Of a DNA stretch of 64,000 nucleotides, positions 24,152-36,706 are shown one piece after another. Numbering within the stretch: position 1 is the first letter of the stretch; each line of letters begins with the position of its first letter. The position numbers and the translations under genes were made by a program. This DNA comes from Trichuris trichiura (taxonomy: Eukaryota > Nematoda > Enoplea > Trichinellida > Trichuridae). Below the pieces are notes generated by a model that was not told the DNA's origin, did not search any database, and worked only from the letters and a program-made list of their open reading frames with translations. The DNA lies in the NCBI GenBank assembly GCA_037903355.1, contig JBAJFE010000026.1:1-64000 (forward strand). The letters are read 5' to 3'.

Positions 24152-26617
24152 TTCTTTTACGGAAAATTTGCAAAAAACCTTATTCTAAGCAGAGTCCTTG
24201 CGACAAAATTTGTCCAACCGTTAGCACCTTCATGCTTAAGGCGGAATAACTTGGGTTCCCAAATCTCCATCGACAATAAAACGACTTACTCGTAGAAGGC
24301 AATTTTTCTGTATTAAAAAAGATGTAAACATGCAGTATCAAACATGGAAAAGGTTCAGTAAGCAATCTTTATATTTGATATAGCAAAGCAAGTAACCTTA
24401 CCGAATTTAGCAAGTTAAAAGAATGGCTAAGTTGTCAAATGTTTGGATTATGCGAAAAAATAACAAATATAACAGAAATACGTGCGAAAGAAAAGGACGA
24501 GAGGAACTTACACGTAGAGCACATAATTAACAGACGGAGCTAATGAATCTTCTCGTTGCTTTGTCTGTGAATGGCGTCAACTTGAGACAGTTTAACTCGT
24601 GGAAAAATTTGGGAAATCCTGCTCAGATTAGGGCTCTTTTCAAATCCCGAAAGAGCCTGTCTTAGGTTTCAGTTTTGAACGTAATGAAAGTAAATAAAGG
24701 TTGAAGTTCCGAATGAGAGATCACAAAAATCAGAGAAATATGATGGAGTGCAAACAATGAGATATCGAAATACGGGATAGTTCAATGTTCAAAATTTAAA
24801 GATTGAAAGGGTTGCAACCGTAAGGCAACCGTCACTTCTTAACCCTTTGATCGTTTACGACTTTGAAGCTTTAGGGATACTTCTGGTCTCGTCGTCAATA
24901 TATGTAAGAAAAGCTAAAATTAAGTATGATATAGCCACGACAGGTCGGGAGCTTAAGCTTAAAAGGTTTTGCTATTCAAACAGATGGACATACAAGCTCC
25001 AAGATTATACACTAACCTACGTTATGAAGAGTTTTCAAGGTAAGGTCACTCTTAAAGCTCTGTATTACAAGCAAATGCCGCTGAATAGGTTATTTACTTT
25101 GATTTAGGCATCAAAAATTATAAACACACGTTTGAGCAGACTAGGAATAGCTTTAAAAACAGTTTCGAGAAGTCTAAACGCAATCCCAAAAAAGTTTGAT
25201 TGAAAATGTAGAACCTAACCAACGAACTAGCAGAATGTTGAAAGAGAAAGCGGTGCTTCGACTGAAGCGACCAGCCAGAGATATGCTAGAAAAAACGCTC
25301 AAAGCATTAAAAAGCATGTTTACACTCATTCCAAAAAGCAGCCATCGTTATTTCAAATTGATTTACGTCTCCGGCTGGGCGAAGACCAATGACAGCCGGT
25401 AACATTGTCAAACGCGTAGCAATCTTAGCGCAAAAAAATTACCTATGCTCAACGTGCCTTTTCGCAAATCAAAATTTCTTTTCAATTTCCAAATAATTCT
25501 ACGAGACAATTAGCAAAGCATCATCCAACTACCAACCTTGGAATATTAGCTAACATTTGCCTTCGTAGTGAAACCAGCCAGCCGGAATACACGAACAGGG
25601 CAAAAGAAATCGAAAGAAATGCTCGAAAAAGGCTCTGTTCAGGCAAACACTTGAAAAGTGGAGTGAAGAAAGAAGAGTTGAGGAGTAAGTTCACCTAAGG
25701 GGGACGACAAAAATCAATGGAAAGAAACTTTCAAGACCTTTTTAAGACCAGACACTCAGACCACTCGTCGCTCAGCCGAAGAAGACAACAGCCGCAAACA
25801 ATTGTTACTGGAAATAAATAAACCTGTTTCAACTTTAAAAGAGCTTTCACGTGCACGCCGTATAGTCGCATGCAAATTTATACGATGCCAAAAACCTGGA
25901 ATTGATTCGTTGCTCAGAGACACGTGAAACTGCTGACGAAACAAGGAGAACGTGCAAACCGGATTAGGGTGGATAAATAGCGTTACAGACTCTGGGCGAA
26001 TTTCGCGTAAAAAAATCTTAAGCTCGACGTGCACCTACCTTTCCCCGGGATTACACTAACGATGAAGGCACCATAAGCCAACTCCGAGCGTGGTCGTCAA
26101 CATCGCAGCAGCGTAAGTTCAGTTCGCCGGAGCCTCCAGTGGCGTTCAAACACCGAAACGATTTCCATTCCGGCATATTATAGGTGGCGCTAGATAAGCA
26201 CAGAGCGCCAGTCTCGAAAGTAGCTCTTTGCAAATCAAACTCGGGTCTCAGCGGTGGTCACGAGCAGTGAAAATACATTATACAGCCAAATTTGGCGCCC
26301 AAAAGAGGACAGCCTCTGCGAGATACGCATGAGACTGCCATTTCCTGAAAATACGTGAAAGAAATAATAAATAAACCAAAAAATAAACAAGCATATCGGT
26401 CCTGCGGACGAGTAGAACATTGTGAGCACATCAAATTTTCAAATATTCTTTATTAGGGAGACAACAACGTCATTGAAATTGACTGGTTGAAATAATTCGT
26501 TCCAAAGAGGGCAACTTTCAGTTTATACTTATATACATAAATGGTGTGGCGGCGATTTCAAACAAAACTTTGCGCCAGCGGCGGAATCTTCGCTAATCTG
26601 CGTAGTTGCAAAATGAA

Positions 26618-29600
26618 TTATGAAAATGATTTAACAATGGCTGCAATCGACGTAGCGGTTCCGCTAACCAATCCAATCATACCGTACGCAAAACATAGCA
26701 GATTGTTGATGTACAACCATACGGGTCTCTTGTGCCCACGATATTGAACGATCACGTCAATGATTGGAGGAAAGAAGAAGCCCAAAATGGAACCAGTTAG
26801 CGCACCAACCAAGGAGATGAACAGGCCAAGTCGAGGTATGAGAACAGCGAATGCAACTACAAAATGTACACGTTGGCAAAGCGTCAATCAATGCAGCAGC
26901 AGGATTTATTAAAAAATAAAAAATTGTGCTAAATAGAATTGTACACTCTCTTTGCGTTAACGCGTTGCGCTGCCAACGTCGCGTCACCTAATGGCCATAC
27001 GCCTAACCGACCGAAAGCATAAGTAACTTACATATAACAACGACCACTAAGTAGCGAATGGCGTATTCCATCAGAAATGCCTTCTTTGGGGATTTAACGC
27101 GCTTATTCATAAGTTCGATAAGCACTTCGGTTGCACTGTAGAATTGAATGGGAAAACTTAGGATAATAGTGATTGCTGTCATGATTTTCACAGCCTGCGC
27201 TAACCTGAAAAGCAGCACTCACAACTGACTATGACTCAAACGGGACTCTCAAAACTTACGGCTCTGACTGAGGCAGATTTAAGGTGATGCTCCCTCGGAT
27301 TTCGGATCCATACTTGATGTAACCATAAAAGCCAACCGCAGACGATATTGCGGTAATGATTACGTAGCTGACGTTAATAACGCCATTCCATTTCAGCAGA
27401 TTTCCCGGTGTACGGCATCTGTTTTCTATTGGAACGATCTGTCGGGAAAAAAACAAACTTTTAAAGCAGGATAACGTAGTTGACCGCTGCTTTGCTTTCC
27501 CAATGGTAGGCAGCATACTTGTGGAAGTGAAACGTTGTGACAAGAACATTTTAAAAAGCCTTACCATACCGGAACAATTGAAAGCGAACATTATGGTGCC
27601 AAATGCGAGCGGCCAAAGAGCAACATCTTGAATGGACGGCAAACGTTGCCAACTGGGAAAATCGGAAAAGACGTAATAGAATATGGAAATAAAGGCGATA
27701 ATGTAGAGTCCATTAGCCACCGTGCTGGGTATTGCAAGCCATCTGAGTTGACGTATTGAACAAAGAGCAAGTTCAACAGGAAGAAACATAGCAACGTAGG
27801 CTGTCAAAGGTAACGTTCTATCAGGATCAGCCACCTCAAATAGCGATAGTGAGCGGCGGGAAAAATAGAGGCGAATCAGATGCTAAAACCTGTCGGACAC
27901 TTTCTGCTACGAAGATAAAGTAAACGGCGCACGATCCGTATTGCAGAACGTAAAGTGATATGTTTATCACTTGCCTAAAAATGTGCCAAGAAATCATTAG
28001 CGCGAAAAAAATTCGTTAAGCTAAGAACTCTACGTTGTGAAAGCGTTTTTGCTCAGCCCGCGATAAGGCGATTCCCATTAGATAAGGTCAGACTTAGCGC
28101 TCTGCAAAAAGCACGCAACATATTAGCTGTAAACGCTCCGTTTGCTGTTCAATTTCTGAATGGACTAAACGGACTTCTTAGCTGCTCAAGCGGCGGAATC
28201 AACGTTAAAGAAAAACGGCTACTAAAATTAAAGTGCTAATGGAATTGTACTCATTGTAACAGGCGAAAAACAGGGGTTTCTTAATTAAAGACAAAGATTG
28301 AGTTTCGATTATATCCGCGGAAGTGAGCTACACTGCTAAGGTGCCCCGCGTTACGACTCGGGATTTGATTCGTACTATTCGAGTCGGATGCCTGATGTAT
28401 GACTGTTTCCATTTTACTATCTTCCACACGTTTTCCATGTATTAAAGTGCATTATGTTTCGCTGATCAAGTTCGGATGGCGCTCGTTTTCCTCAATGACG
28501 TTACACATTACAACCTGTACCTAGGGAAGCGGTTATCCGGAGGCGACAGTCATACCTGAGGCACCGGACTCAATTAATAAGAACCAGGTGATGGGTCAAA
28601 CGAAGTGCGGCAAAACACGGCGCGCCCACTTAAGGCATTAAGGGTCGTTTTACCTACTTCAAAATATTGCCGCGATTTTTTATCCAGTTCGGTCCATAGG
28701 CGCATGCTAATTCGCCGAGCTCACCGTAGTCAATTTTCGCACGTCCGCTTCTAGAAATCAGATCATAATTGAAATGAAAAAGTATGCTCATAAGGAAATG
28801 TTACCTCCTGGCAACCACTTGAGCATTGTATACGAGCTTCCGCAGACAGGCGACATATATAAAATTGGTAAAGCAAAGCAGGAATAAGCCGAACTAAAAG
28901 TAGCATACGCAAGTTGCACAAAAACTCGGTAAGTCCGACGTGTTAAGTAATGAAGGTTTATGCATTTCCATTGTACATATGGAAGCAACCTGTGTTTCTA
29001 GTGAATATATTGATGCTGAAGACAAAACAACGTCAATCCCGAAAGCTTCGTCAACACAAGTTTCCTATCAGTAGACCAGGTCGCTTTCATATATACAATA
29101 AAGACCTATACATACTCGTCATATAGCCACCTTTTAAATTTACGCATCTATTCCGCAAAAGTGTATTTTTACATACGTGCTAGGCAGGACAAAAAGTATT
29201 GAGCGACAGGACAAAGAAGGGCGGGTAAAGCTTCTTCGTTGTCGCACACTTCAAAGGCTCAGGTGTCTATAGAAAAAAAGAACTAAGCGAAGCGTTGCCT
29301 TTCTGTTCATTGAAAGTTTACGCTCTGTGGCATGGCTGCACATTACTTTCATTCTTTGAAGCGGACAAAAAACGAATAAATTAACACAAGTATCTTAGAG
29401 TGTACTCACTGGAGCATAATGAAAAAATCATTTCAGCGCCGTGACATTTTATCAAAACAAGTAAGAGCCGAAGTATTTGCTGTCATGCGAAAATGTCCGT
29501 CTGCTTTCAAGCGTACAATGAATGATTACTATGCGACGCAAATCGGCACGAAAACAAAACTGAACCCTTAAAATCGGTAGCTTTGCTTTGTTACAACATG

Positions 29601-30405
29601 CAACAAACAGCATCAACTAGAATCGGTATATTTTTCATTTACGCCAACTGCTGTCAACGTTTTCAAAGAGAATTTTCCAAATTAAAAAACATACGGCATT
29701 TTTCATATGTTTGAAGGAAAAGTTCACCTTAGGCAACATCGTCCAACTTTGCATAGAAAGTAACAAGTAATTCTACGAAATAAAAACATACATACGTTCG
29801 AGCTGTAATAGGAAAAAATCAGACGCCCCCTTTGCTCAATAATTGTACAGAGCTGTTACGATAACATTTTCCAAGTTAAAATCTTGAAGTATACTTTTTT
29901 CAAGAATTAAGATCAGACTATAAGCTGTCCTCGTGACCAGAAAACATTTAATAAGCTATTACATTTATCGTAGGCTCTAAAGAGAATGAAGCAGAAGAGG
30001 TTGGACAATCTAAGCCCGCATCTTCTACACTCTGGAAAGTTCTACGCTCAACACGCGGTAGCAGATCCTAACTGCTTCGGCAGTAGGCAGGATGAAAGCT
30101 ACTTACCCAAAGTCCAGAATTATGGAAGGCCTGAGGAAGCGACAAGATACCCGTACCGACAACAGCCTTAATCAAATTCATCATTGCCTGCTCATCACTA
30201 ACAAAAAGTTGCCAAAGTTGTCAACAACTGTGACGGTATGCAAATTATTAGCTTACGAAACAGTATCCGGCATTTTGGCTCGAATAGCGTGCAACTGCTT
30301 GTAGTACTCGTCGTCCACAGAAAGCGTGGCATTTTTTTCCTGTATTTCCAACGTTTCAAAATCATTTTCTTGCTTGCTATTTTCCAGGTCTTTTTCCGAC
30401 GCCAT
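26618..30405 (-). CDS. SLC36-type amino acid transporter, copy A
   Basis: Nine exons (30257-30405, 30107-30197, 28805-28893, 28658-28750, 27890-27974, 27565-27834, 27260-27438, 27032-27204, 26618-26856) join in one frame of 1368 nt, 455 residues. A ~49-residue acidic cytosolic N terminus precedes GTGILSLPQAFHNSGLW, the TM1 signature of the SLC36/AAAP family. LCSIRQLRWLAIPS, the PIENRCRTP loop, YGSEIRGSITLNLP and SFPIQFYSATEVL follow in the family's order, giving about 11 membrane segments. Such carriers move small amino acids, usually with protons, across lysosomal or plasma membranes; substrate is not readable here. Exon sizes and phases match copy B at 38589-40874, so the two are duplicates. 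Copy A differs by large introns of 1213 and 683 bp, where copy B has 59 and 45 bp. No disabling change was seen. Confidence 0.9.
28310..28640 (+). repeat. Possible tRNA-derived SINE in a transporter intron
   Basis: At about 28320-28390 the sequence resembles a degraded tRNA head: GAGCTACACTGCTAAGGTGC looks like a D-arm/A-box, and GGGATTTGATTCG like a B-box, at the right spacing. It lies in a 683-bp intron (27975-28657) that is only 45 bp in the paralogous gene, so something was inserted. No terminal duplication or second copy was found, so the call is tentative. Confidence 0.3.
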
Positions 30406-32502
30406 TTATGCCGCACCAAGTTCTGCGTGTACACTGCTCGAAGTGTCGTTCGATAAAAGCGCCCGCTATGCCGGCAACTTGTTGCAATGTATCAGTTCAA
30501 AAAATTGCTACGCTTGGATCAACCAATGACGCGACGACCGATACTTAAATAAAAACTATCACTGTCCGGATTGAGGACCGCATTAGTGCCTGAGGGTGAT
30601 ACGTCACAAGTAGCAAAAATGACAACTTGCTGGCACTACGCCATGAATATTCGTTACTTTTCAAATGGTGAATAAAGTGAATGGTCGCTTTGTTCCCACT
30701 GACGCTGATTGTTCTGACGCAATGCAAACGGAAGTTGACACTTTGTCAGTAAGCGCGGGGCCAGTTAATGACACCGAAAGGGAGCGGCTTATTGTCATTG
30801 AAATCAGGAAAATTTAGGTCATGGCAGCGGCATACTTCAAACCGGCCCGGCACTATCATATTAACATGACAAATCTCTTGGGTATTAAGGTATGCTTAAC
30901 ATCTCTAGCTCGTGGAAGAAATGCTTCCGGAAGTAATCAATTTAAAAAAACTGAAATGCCGGCAGGCAACCGTCACGCAAACTGAAGACATTTAAAGAGC
31001 CCAAGACGACTTTACGGCTTGCAAAAGTCGAAAAAAACCCCTTTAAGTGCCAACTTCACAGACTATCAATAATGTTACTAGTCAAATGGAAATGATCACT
31101 TTGAAAGTAGAGCAATGGGTGCACGTGAACATTGCTGACTTGATTAACTGTACCGCTGGAGCATTCCAGATTTTTCTGACCTTCGAGCATCCGTGAAAAT
31201 TCAATTTAGATGACTGTTACCAAAAATTGAATTCCCAACAGCGCTGTTAACTTCATCCGTCACTTTTTTACTCCATTGCAACTCTTTTCTGTCGTGCTGA
31301 CAATGACGGAAAAGTATGCTATAGATTTTTCTTCCAATCGACTTATCCTTTTCCAAGCAAGTCAGCCAACCCTTTTGCTAAGACCATATAAGGTGGAGAA
31401 ATAAAACTATCGCTCTTCAACTTATGCATGAAAGAGCCAACCAACTATAAACACTAAGTAAAACCACAGAATCACAATAGGAGTCAGTAAAATTCATCCC
31501 AATTCTTCTGTTTTTGTACACTAGAAACAAAAGCGCAAAGGTCATTTGTCACCAATGGTGTTGGACTAGTTTGGCGTCGAGTGAAATACCGACGAGTAGG
31601 AAACATCTCCGACATAACCAGTTCTGAATGCTGTTTAGAACGGCTGTATTAACTCCGTTATTGTTGTCCAGTAGATTGATATCTATTAGCATAAATGAGC
31701 GCTATTGGTTCTTGTAAAAAATATAGTTTTCAGATAACACGTTTTGCCAACCTCATAGCACATCATGATACGACGTTCAACCTAAAAGCGTGCGTTGGCC
31801 ACGTGGACTCATAAAAGTGGACGACAACTGCTTCAACAGACCAAATAATGATCAAACGAAGAAAATCTACAAAGCAATATTCGAACTTAACTTTTTGTTT
31901 CTCAAATTGATGTAGCCTTGCCTGAGCACTGCTTGGCTCACTATCTGCAGCGATAGCTTCATTTCACCGAATGACGTAACCAAATAAGGAGTTAGTGGTA
32001 AAAAACCAGTCAGCGCAGAATCGTAGATTATTCAAAAATTACTAACGCAGTTCAACAAAAGAAACTTCTTAATTTAGAAGTAAGGAACAATATACTTCGG
32101 ATGCCCAAAATGACATAACGTATTTTAAGTGTTCTAAGCTTATAAACTGTCACAGTTGAATTATTTTCGTCATATGCTGTCTGAGAAAACGATTAGTATT
32201 GCTTATTTCACGCAAACATATATAAGTAATGCAATCTTCGCAAACTTTTCCAGTTATTATTACAGGGTTAGGACCAAAATCCCGAACGCTGCTCAAATGC
32301 ACTCCATATCTGGAAAATGCCAGTGAAGAACTGGCGTAAGGCTAAACTTTACAGTGCAGTTTCGACCTATCGGTATGTCGACTTAAAGGATTTTGACTAT
32401 TATCGATTACTACGTTATGCTGATTCTCCATTGGTGAAATTGAATTACAGGTTAGTATGGAGACTGGTTTTGCAAAAATTGAACACTTGGAAGTTAATAT
32501 AC
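30406..32502. other. No gene recognised
   Basis: Sequence upstream of transporter copy A up to the pogo-like element. Open frames are short, overlap on both strands and lack splice-site support. I see no repeats of note. Confidence 0.5.
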
Positions 32503-33417
32503 TACAATAAAACCTTCTTAATCCGGATTCCCCATAAACCGGATCTTTCTCCAATCCAGACTCGTGGAAGAGAACAATAGAACGACCGTATACATTAAAG
32601 ATGATTAGGCTACCTCTGCGAAACGGACAGTCACTTGGCGGCAGCGGCTATAAGGGCAGCAAACAACCAGTTAACGGCCCTTTCAGTATACGTTAGCATA
32701 GGCGCAGACTAGCCGCTGCTCTACCGAGCCAATCTGGAACAATAAGTTGATTGCAGCAAGGCACCTCGAGGCCTAGGTTTTCCCAAATAAACAGAAATGT
32801 GGACCAAAGACCTGGTGTTTTTCAGTCGTATAAAACTACGATCTATTCTCACATAAACCGATAGTTAGTAACTGGAAATCCTCGCGTTACACGAGAATGC
32901 ACTATGCAAGGCATGTAAAGTATAAGAAAATTGGGTTTTGGGACTCATTGCCAGGAAAAGCGTTTACCTGTAGTTAATAAAGGAGCAGGTTGCAAATAAG
33001 CAAGGTTTAGAAAAAAGGACTCCGCTGTGTCTACGCTACTTATTAGACAGCTAAGGATGCAGCGGTATGAATCCTGTCTTTCTTTGTTTCGCTCTTCGCT
33101 ACTACAGTGGCCGCGTCACTAAGCAAAGTCTTACTGCCACATGACTTCTCATTTCGTTTATAACGTCTCAGAACCTAAAGTTTCTCTTCAACAATCAGCG
33201 CCTTTCTTTCTTGCCCACTGCTTGGTGACGTTGAGGCGGCAACCTTAGACATCTAATGGCTGTCCATAGGCGCGCTGTGGAGGCCTAAAACCTAAATCTA
33301 AAATGCCATTACCTGCTTTTCTGTGACCTACTGTAAGGTTCTTCCGAAAACCGGATTTTTTTCGTAATCCGGACTACCCTCCGCCCTGAGCGTCCGGATT
33401 AGAAAGGTTTTACTGTA
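32503..33417. mobile_element. Non-autonomous pogo/Tigger-like element, 911 bp, TA target duplication
   Basis: The element spans 32505-33415 between TA dinucleotides at 32503-32504 and 33416-33417. The left end reads CAATAAAACCTTCTTAATCC. The right end, read inward on the opposite strand, is CAGTAAAACCTTTCTAATCC; both continue GGA, and only three of ~23 positions differ. TA duplications and CAGTA-type ends rich in AATCCGGA are characteristic of the pogo/Tigger branch of Tc1-mariner. The interior encodes no DDE transposase that I can see. Near 33313 it contains ACCTGCTTTTCTGTGACCTA, shared with the tandem array at 2540-5440. It lies between the two SLC36 paralogues. Confidence 0.88.
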
Positions 33418-34470
33418 TTTGAAATTAGGGTTGCCGAGTACTACATAATGACGGTGAGCACTTAAGGAAGCTAATGTGTAACGTCAAGAACATCCAAAGG
33501 CACTCACTTTCCTTGCCGCTCACAAAGCATATGCGCCGTCGGTATTCATTACGTTTGACCATACCCCCAGTTTTGCAATTTCAAATGCTCCAGAGATTAT
33601 TGCGTTCCATTCAGTCGTTACTGTTGAAAGGGGCTATGCCGTTGCCTGCATTCTCTCTGTTTTCTATCTTCTTTTGCAGCAAAACCCACCACGCGAAACG
33701 TTTAAGTTGGCATCGAGTCTGAAAAATAAATGCCAGTTCGCTTTTTTGTAGAAAAGATTGGGATTCAAGGTTAGCCTTGGAATATACGGGAAATCAGAAT
33801 TTTCAGGCGTTCTGCTAACGTCCCGTCACCTAACGGCTACGACTACAAAAGTGTACCAACATGCTGTCATTTAGAAGATAATTCTACGGTGGTGTTTATT
33901 ACTTACACTGACTAAAAATTTCGTCAAAATCACAAATCAATAAATCTAATTACATTCGCACCGAAAATGGGTATCGAAAGAACAAAACCTTATGTCACGG
34001 TCGGACGCGTTTAAACCAATCGAAATAAGAAAGGCGTAAAAACGTCAATATCATTGACGCTTACCGTAGGAAGCGATACTTTCTGATAAACAGAATGCAT
34101 GCATAAGGGCAGAATTAGCTCAAACGTATCCTTTTAGCAATCTTGAACAGATAACGATTGTTTCCCCAAAACAGATTCTAGAATAAAGCCGCAATACTAA
34201 ACGGAATTTCCTCTTTTCGGGACGCTCCATATTCAAGAAACCAAAAACAGAATGTAAATAATAAATATAATAAGCAGATTGGATTTACTGTTAACATTCT
34301 CTTTGAAAACGAAAAATTAGAACTCGCTGAAAATGAGAGTATAACGCAGTGGCTGTTTCACGCTTCGCTTCCTGAACAAAGTACCTAAACGAGCATACTA
34401 TCACGACGTCCAGTTGGCTATTTTCCCATACTCTTTTAGTGATTTAAAAAGGTTAGAAATACCCTTCAGT
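33418..34470. other. No gene recognised
   Basis: Nothing coding is supported here. A short segment at 33809-33840 resembles one at 26967-27000 inside an intron of transporter copy A (about 27 of 32 positions), hinting at a dispersed repeat. Confidence 0.4.
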
Positions 34471-34780
34471 ATGCCTGAAAATCAAACGAGCAAATTTCGG
34501 AAGTTTTTTCCGCCACGTGAGCAGAAATACCCTTCTCTGCCTCCACCTGCTGTTACGCCAGATTTTTACCGCCATCAATCCGTTTTAGGAACCAGCGATT
34601 ATGAAGAGAAGACTTTTTTAATGCCCACATATGGTTAGTCCTACGGTAACAAAACGCGGCAATAGGAGTTACTAATACAATGCTATCATAAAGTACGTTT
34701 TTCTTAATTCAACATTAATCCTTTCCAACAACTGCTCACATTACTGGGACGCAGCCGTAAGAAGAAGAAAAATGCAATGA
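34471..34780 (+). CDS. Candidate small two-exon protein, unknown function
   Basis: A methionine at 34471 follows directly on a ...CCCTTCAG acceptor-like site. The frame runs to 34633 (54 codons plus one base), then a GTTAGT donor, an ACGCAG acceptor, and a short last exon, 34755-34780, with the stop TGA; together 62 residues. The product has a KFFPPREQKYPSLPPPAV stretch and a basic end, VRRRKMQ. It looks more protein-like than neighbouring open frames, but no family is recognised and no poly(A) signal was found close by. It may be spurious. Confidence 0.3.
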
Positions 34781-35388
34781 AAATTAAGCTAATCTTTCTG
34801 TTATATGGTAACAATTTTTTCTTATGGACTTAATTCATTTTTATTATTAACACTATTCTCGAATACGGAAATACGATATACTTCCTTCAGTTATTTTTAT
34901 GTTGGCAGCCTGTTTTTTTGAATAAGGAAGTTTTCGAAACTGACCTTTTCCCATTGTCAGCGTTTGAGTTCGCACAACAGAGACGCTGACTGCGAGATGA
35001 CGTCGGTCTTGCACGCTCCGGAGAGAAAATTCGAAAATTTCAAAGAACAAACTGCCTCTTTAAAAAGGAATGAACAATACAAAATCTTACGGTTTCAAAT
35101 ATTAGTAGCCTACAAAGCCCAAACGCTAAGCTAGGAGCAATAAGTGTCTCAACTTCTTTCACTCACCACATATCGTTTCTGCGGAAAACATTTTCAAATA
35201 ACGTTTTCTTGCGAAGTCGTTCTTCATTCGGCTGTACAACACAAGGCCTTCAAATCACATTTCTAGTCGGATGCCAGTGTCAGCAGAGATCATCGTCGAA
35301 ATGGAGAATTAGCTCGACGGATACATCGAAAGGCCAAGAAGGCATCATAGGAAGAAGCAACGATCACTAATCCATTTGGAATAAAGCT
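34781..35388. other. No gene recognised
   Basis: On the minus strand a 33- to 65-codon frame ends at 34853 with AATAAA shortly after its stop, which could mark a small gene's last exon. I could not build a gene from it. Confidence 0.3.
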
Positions 35389-36706
35389 TTATCTGACACC
35401 CAGATAAACTATGTATGTCTTTCTTGTGACCATCCACTCTTTCACATTCCTAACTAGCTTGAAACTCAATGCAACAATTCCAAACTGCCTCCTCAAGTGA
35501 GGATGTACCGTTATGTAGGCAATGGAATTCAAAGGCTTGCTGATAAGATTCAGGCAGAGTATCATTTTTGAAGTGACACTTGAAGGTTTAGTCCAACGTG
35601 ATATAACCCAAGGGGCAACGTAGGTAAACATTGCAAGAATAAAAACCACCACAAGACTACGCATCACGGTACTTTCGCGCCTGAATTGGAAACTTTTCAA
35701 GGCAATATCTTTGCCCACCACTTGCTTTCGTTGCCTGCACCACAGGACAAAGGTACACGCGTAGCAGATTGTCGTCGTGCACCCAATGGTCACATTAAAA
35801 CAAATCAGCAAACTCATGTAGAATTCTCCAAGCACTTGGGAGACATAGCACAAGGAAGAAACGCGATCGTTCGCTCTCTGAATCACCGTTGCGAACATGC
35901 CAAACATATCACATGCGGCAACTACGGCGCACAGCAATTCCAATCGTACAAACAAGGATGCTTCCAATGTTTTTGGTCGATGAGCAAATGCAAATACAAA
36001 CAATCGGTCTATTGCCAAAAGTAAGATGTTAATAACTAGTAAATCTTGACCAAATCGAACTAATGGACCGTGGGGACATTTTGCAAAGCACTCCCCTACC
36101 GTCAAGGTAGAATGCACCTCAAATGTCTGTCGCTGTCCAAAGCGGTAGATGCTGGAGCAAATCATTCCGCATGATAGCAATAGGTTGCCAACCGTAAAGC
36201 CTAAAAAAAATTATAAGCCTAACCCACACTTTTCTTTTACGGGATACATTCAAAATAACGTTGGGATCTTGTTTGTTACGCACGCTTCAGTCATACGGTA
36301 AAGTAAGAAAAGCAGTTGACTAAACATAAGGTTTGTTCTTCGGCGTGGGACACAAAGCATACATTATGACTGATGTTTGCGAAACGAACACAATTCAAAC
36401 GTCCTCTCAGTGATACCGTATGCACAAGCATTAATAGAACTCTTGTACACCACACGGAGGAATAAAACTGGTTTCAAAAGGGCGCTTATCATCGAAGCCT
36501 GCCAACTGCTCACCTACAATGAGCACCAAGTGTGGCCGACGTACGAACTGCAATTTGATAAGAAGCAAAATCAGCACTTCCAACGGAATGGAGATTATGG
36601 CAATTGACAGTTGGAATATGAACTGCCACCAATTCGGTATTCCAGTTTTCGCAGAATCGTTGGTATATGCGGCTTGCTGCAGTGCAGATTCATTGAATAC
36701 GTCCAT
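35389..36706 (-). CDS. Orphan nematode-type GPCR (Srsx-like chemoreceptor)
   Basis: Two exons, 36514-36706 and 35389-36200, join in phase 1 (GTGAGC donor, TTTTTTTTAG acceptor) to give 334 residues. The N terminus has glycosylation sites (NES, NDS) before TM1, FIFQLSIAIISIPLEVLI. TM2 begins FTVGNLLLSCGMICSS. TM3 has a preceding cysteine and ends AIDRLFVF, a DRY variant. TM5 follows CYVSQVLGEFYMSLL, TM6 is SLVVVFILAMFTYVAPW, and TM7 reads NLISKPLNSIAYITVHPHLRR. The layout and the IDR and KPLNS motifs resemble the Srsx group of nematode receptors, which are thought to sense small molecules or peptides at sensory neurons. The ligand is unknown. It lies between the two SLC36 paralogues on the same strand, with its own intergenic spacing. 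Confidence 0.7.

Larger units (their letters stand above)
19420..26617. other. Long gene-poor interval
   Basis: About 7.2 kb without a gene I can defend. Open frames are short and overlap on opposite strands without splice-site support, apart from one hydrophobic candidate exon at 24044-24151. A perfect two-copy 19-bp tandem repeat lies at 23012-23049. The rest looks like A+T-rich intergenic sequence upstream of the dopamine receptor and downstream of the first transporter. Confidence 0.5.

Noticed and set aside
32317..32580. An 87-codon frame overlapping the left end of the pogo-like element
   Set aside because: It runs into the transposon's inverted repeat and has no domain; considered spurious.
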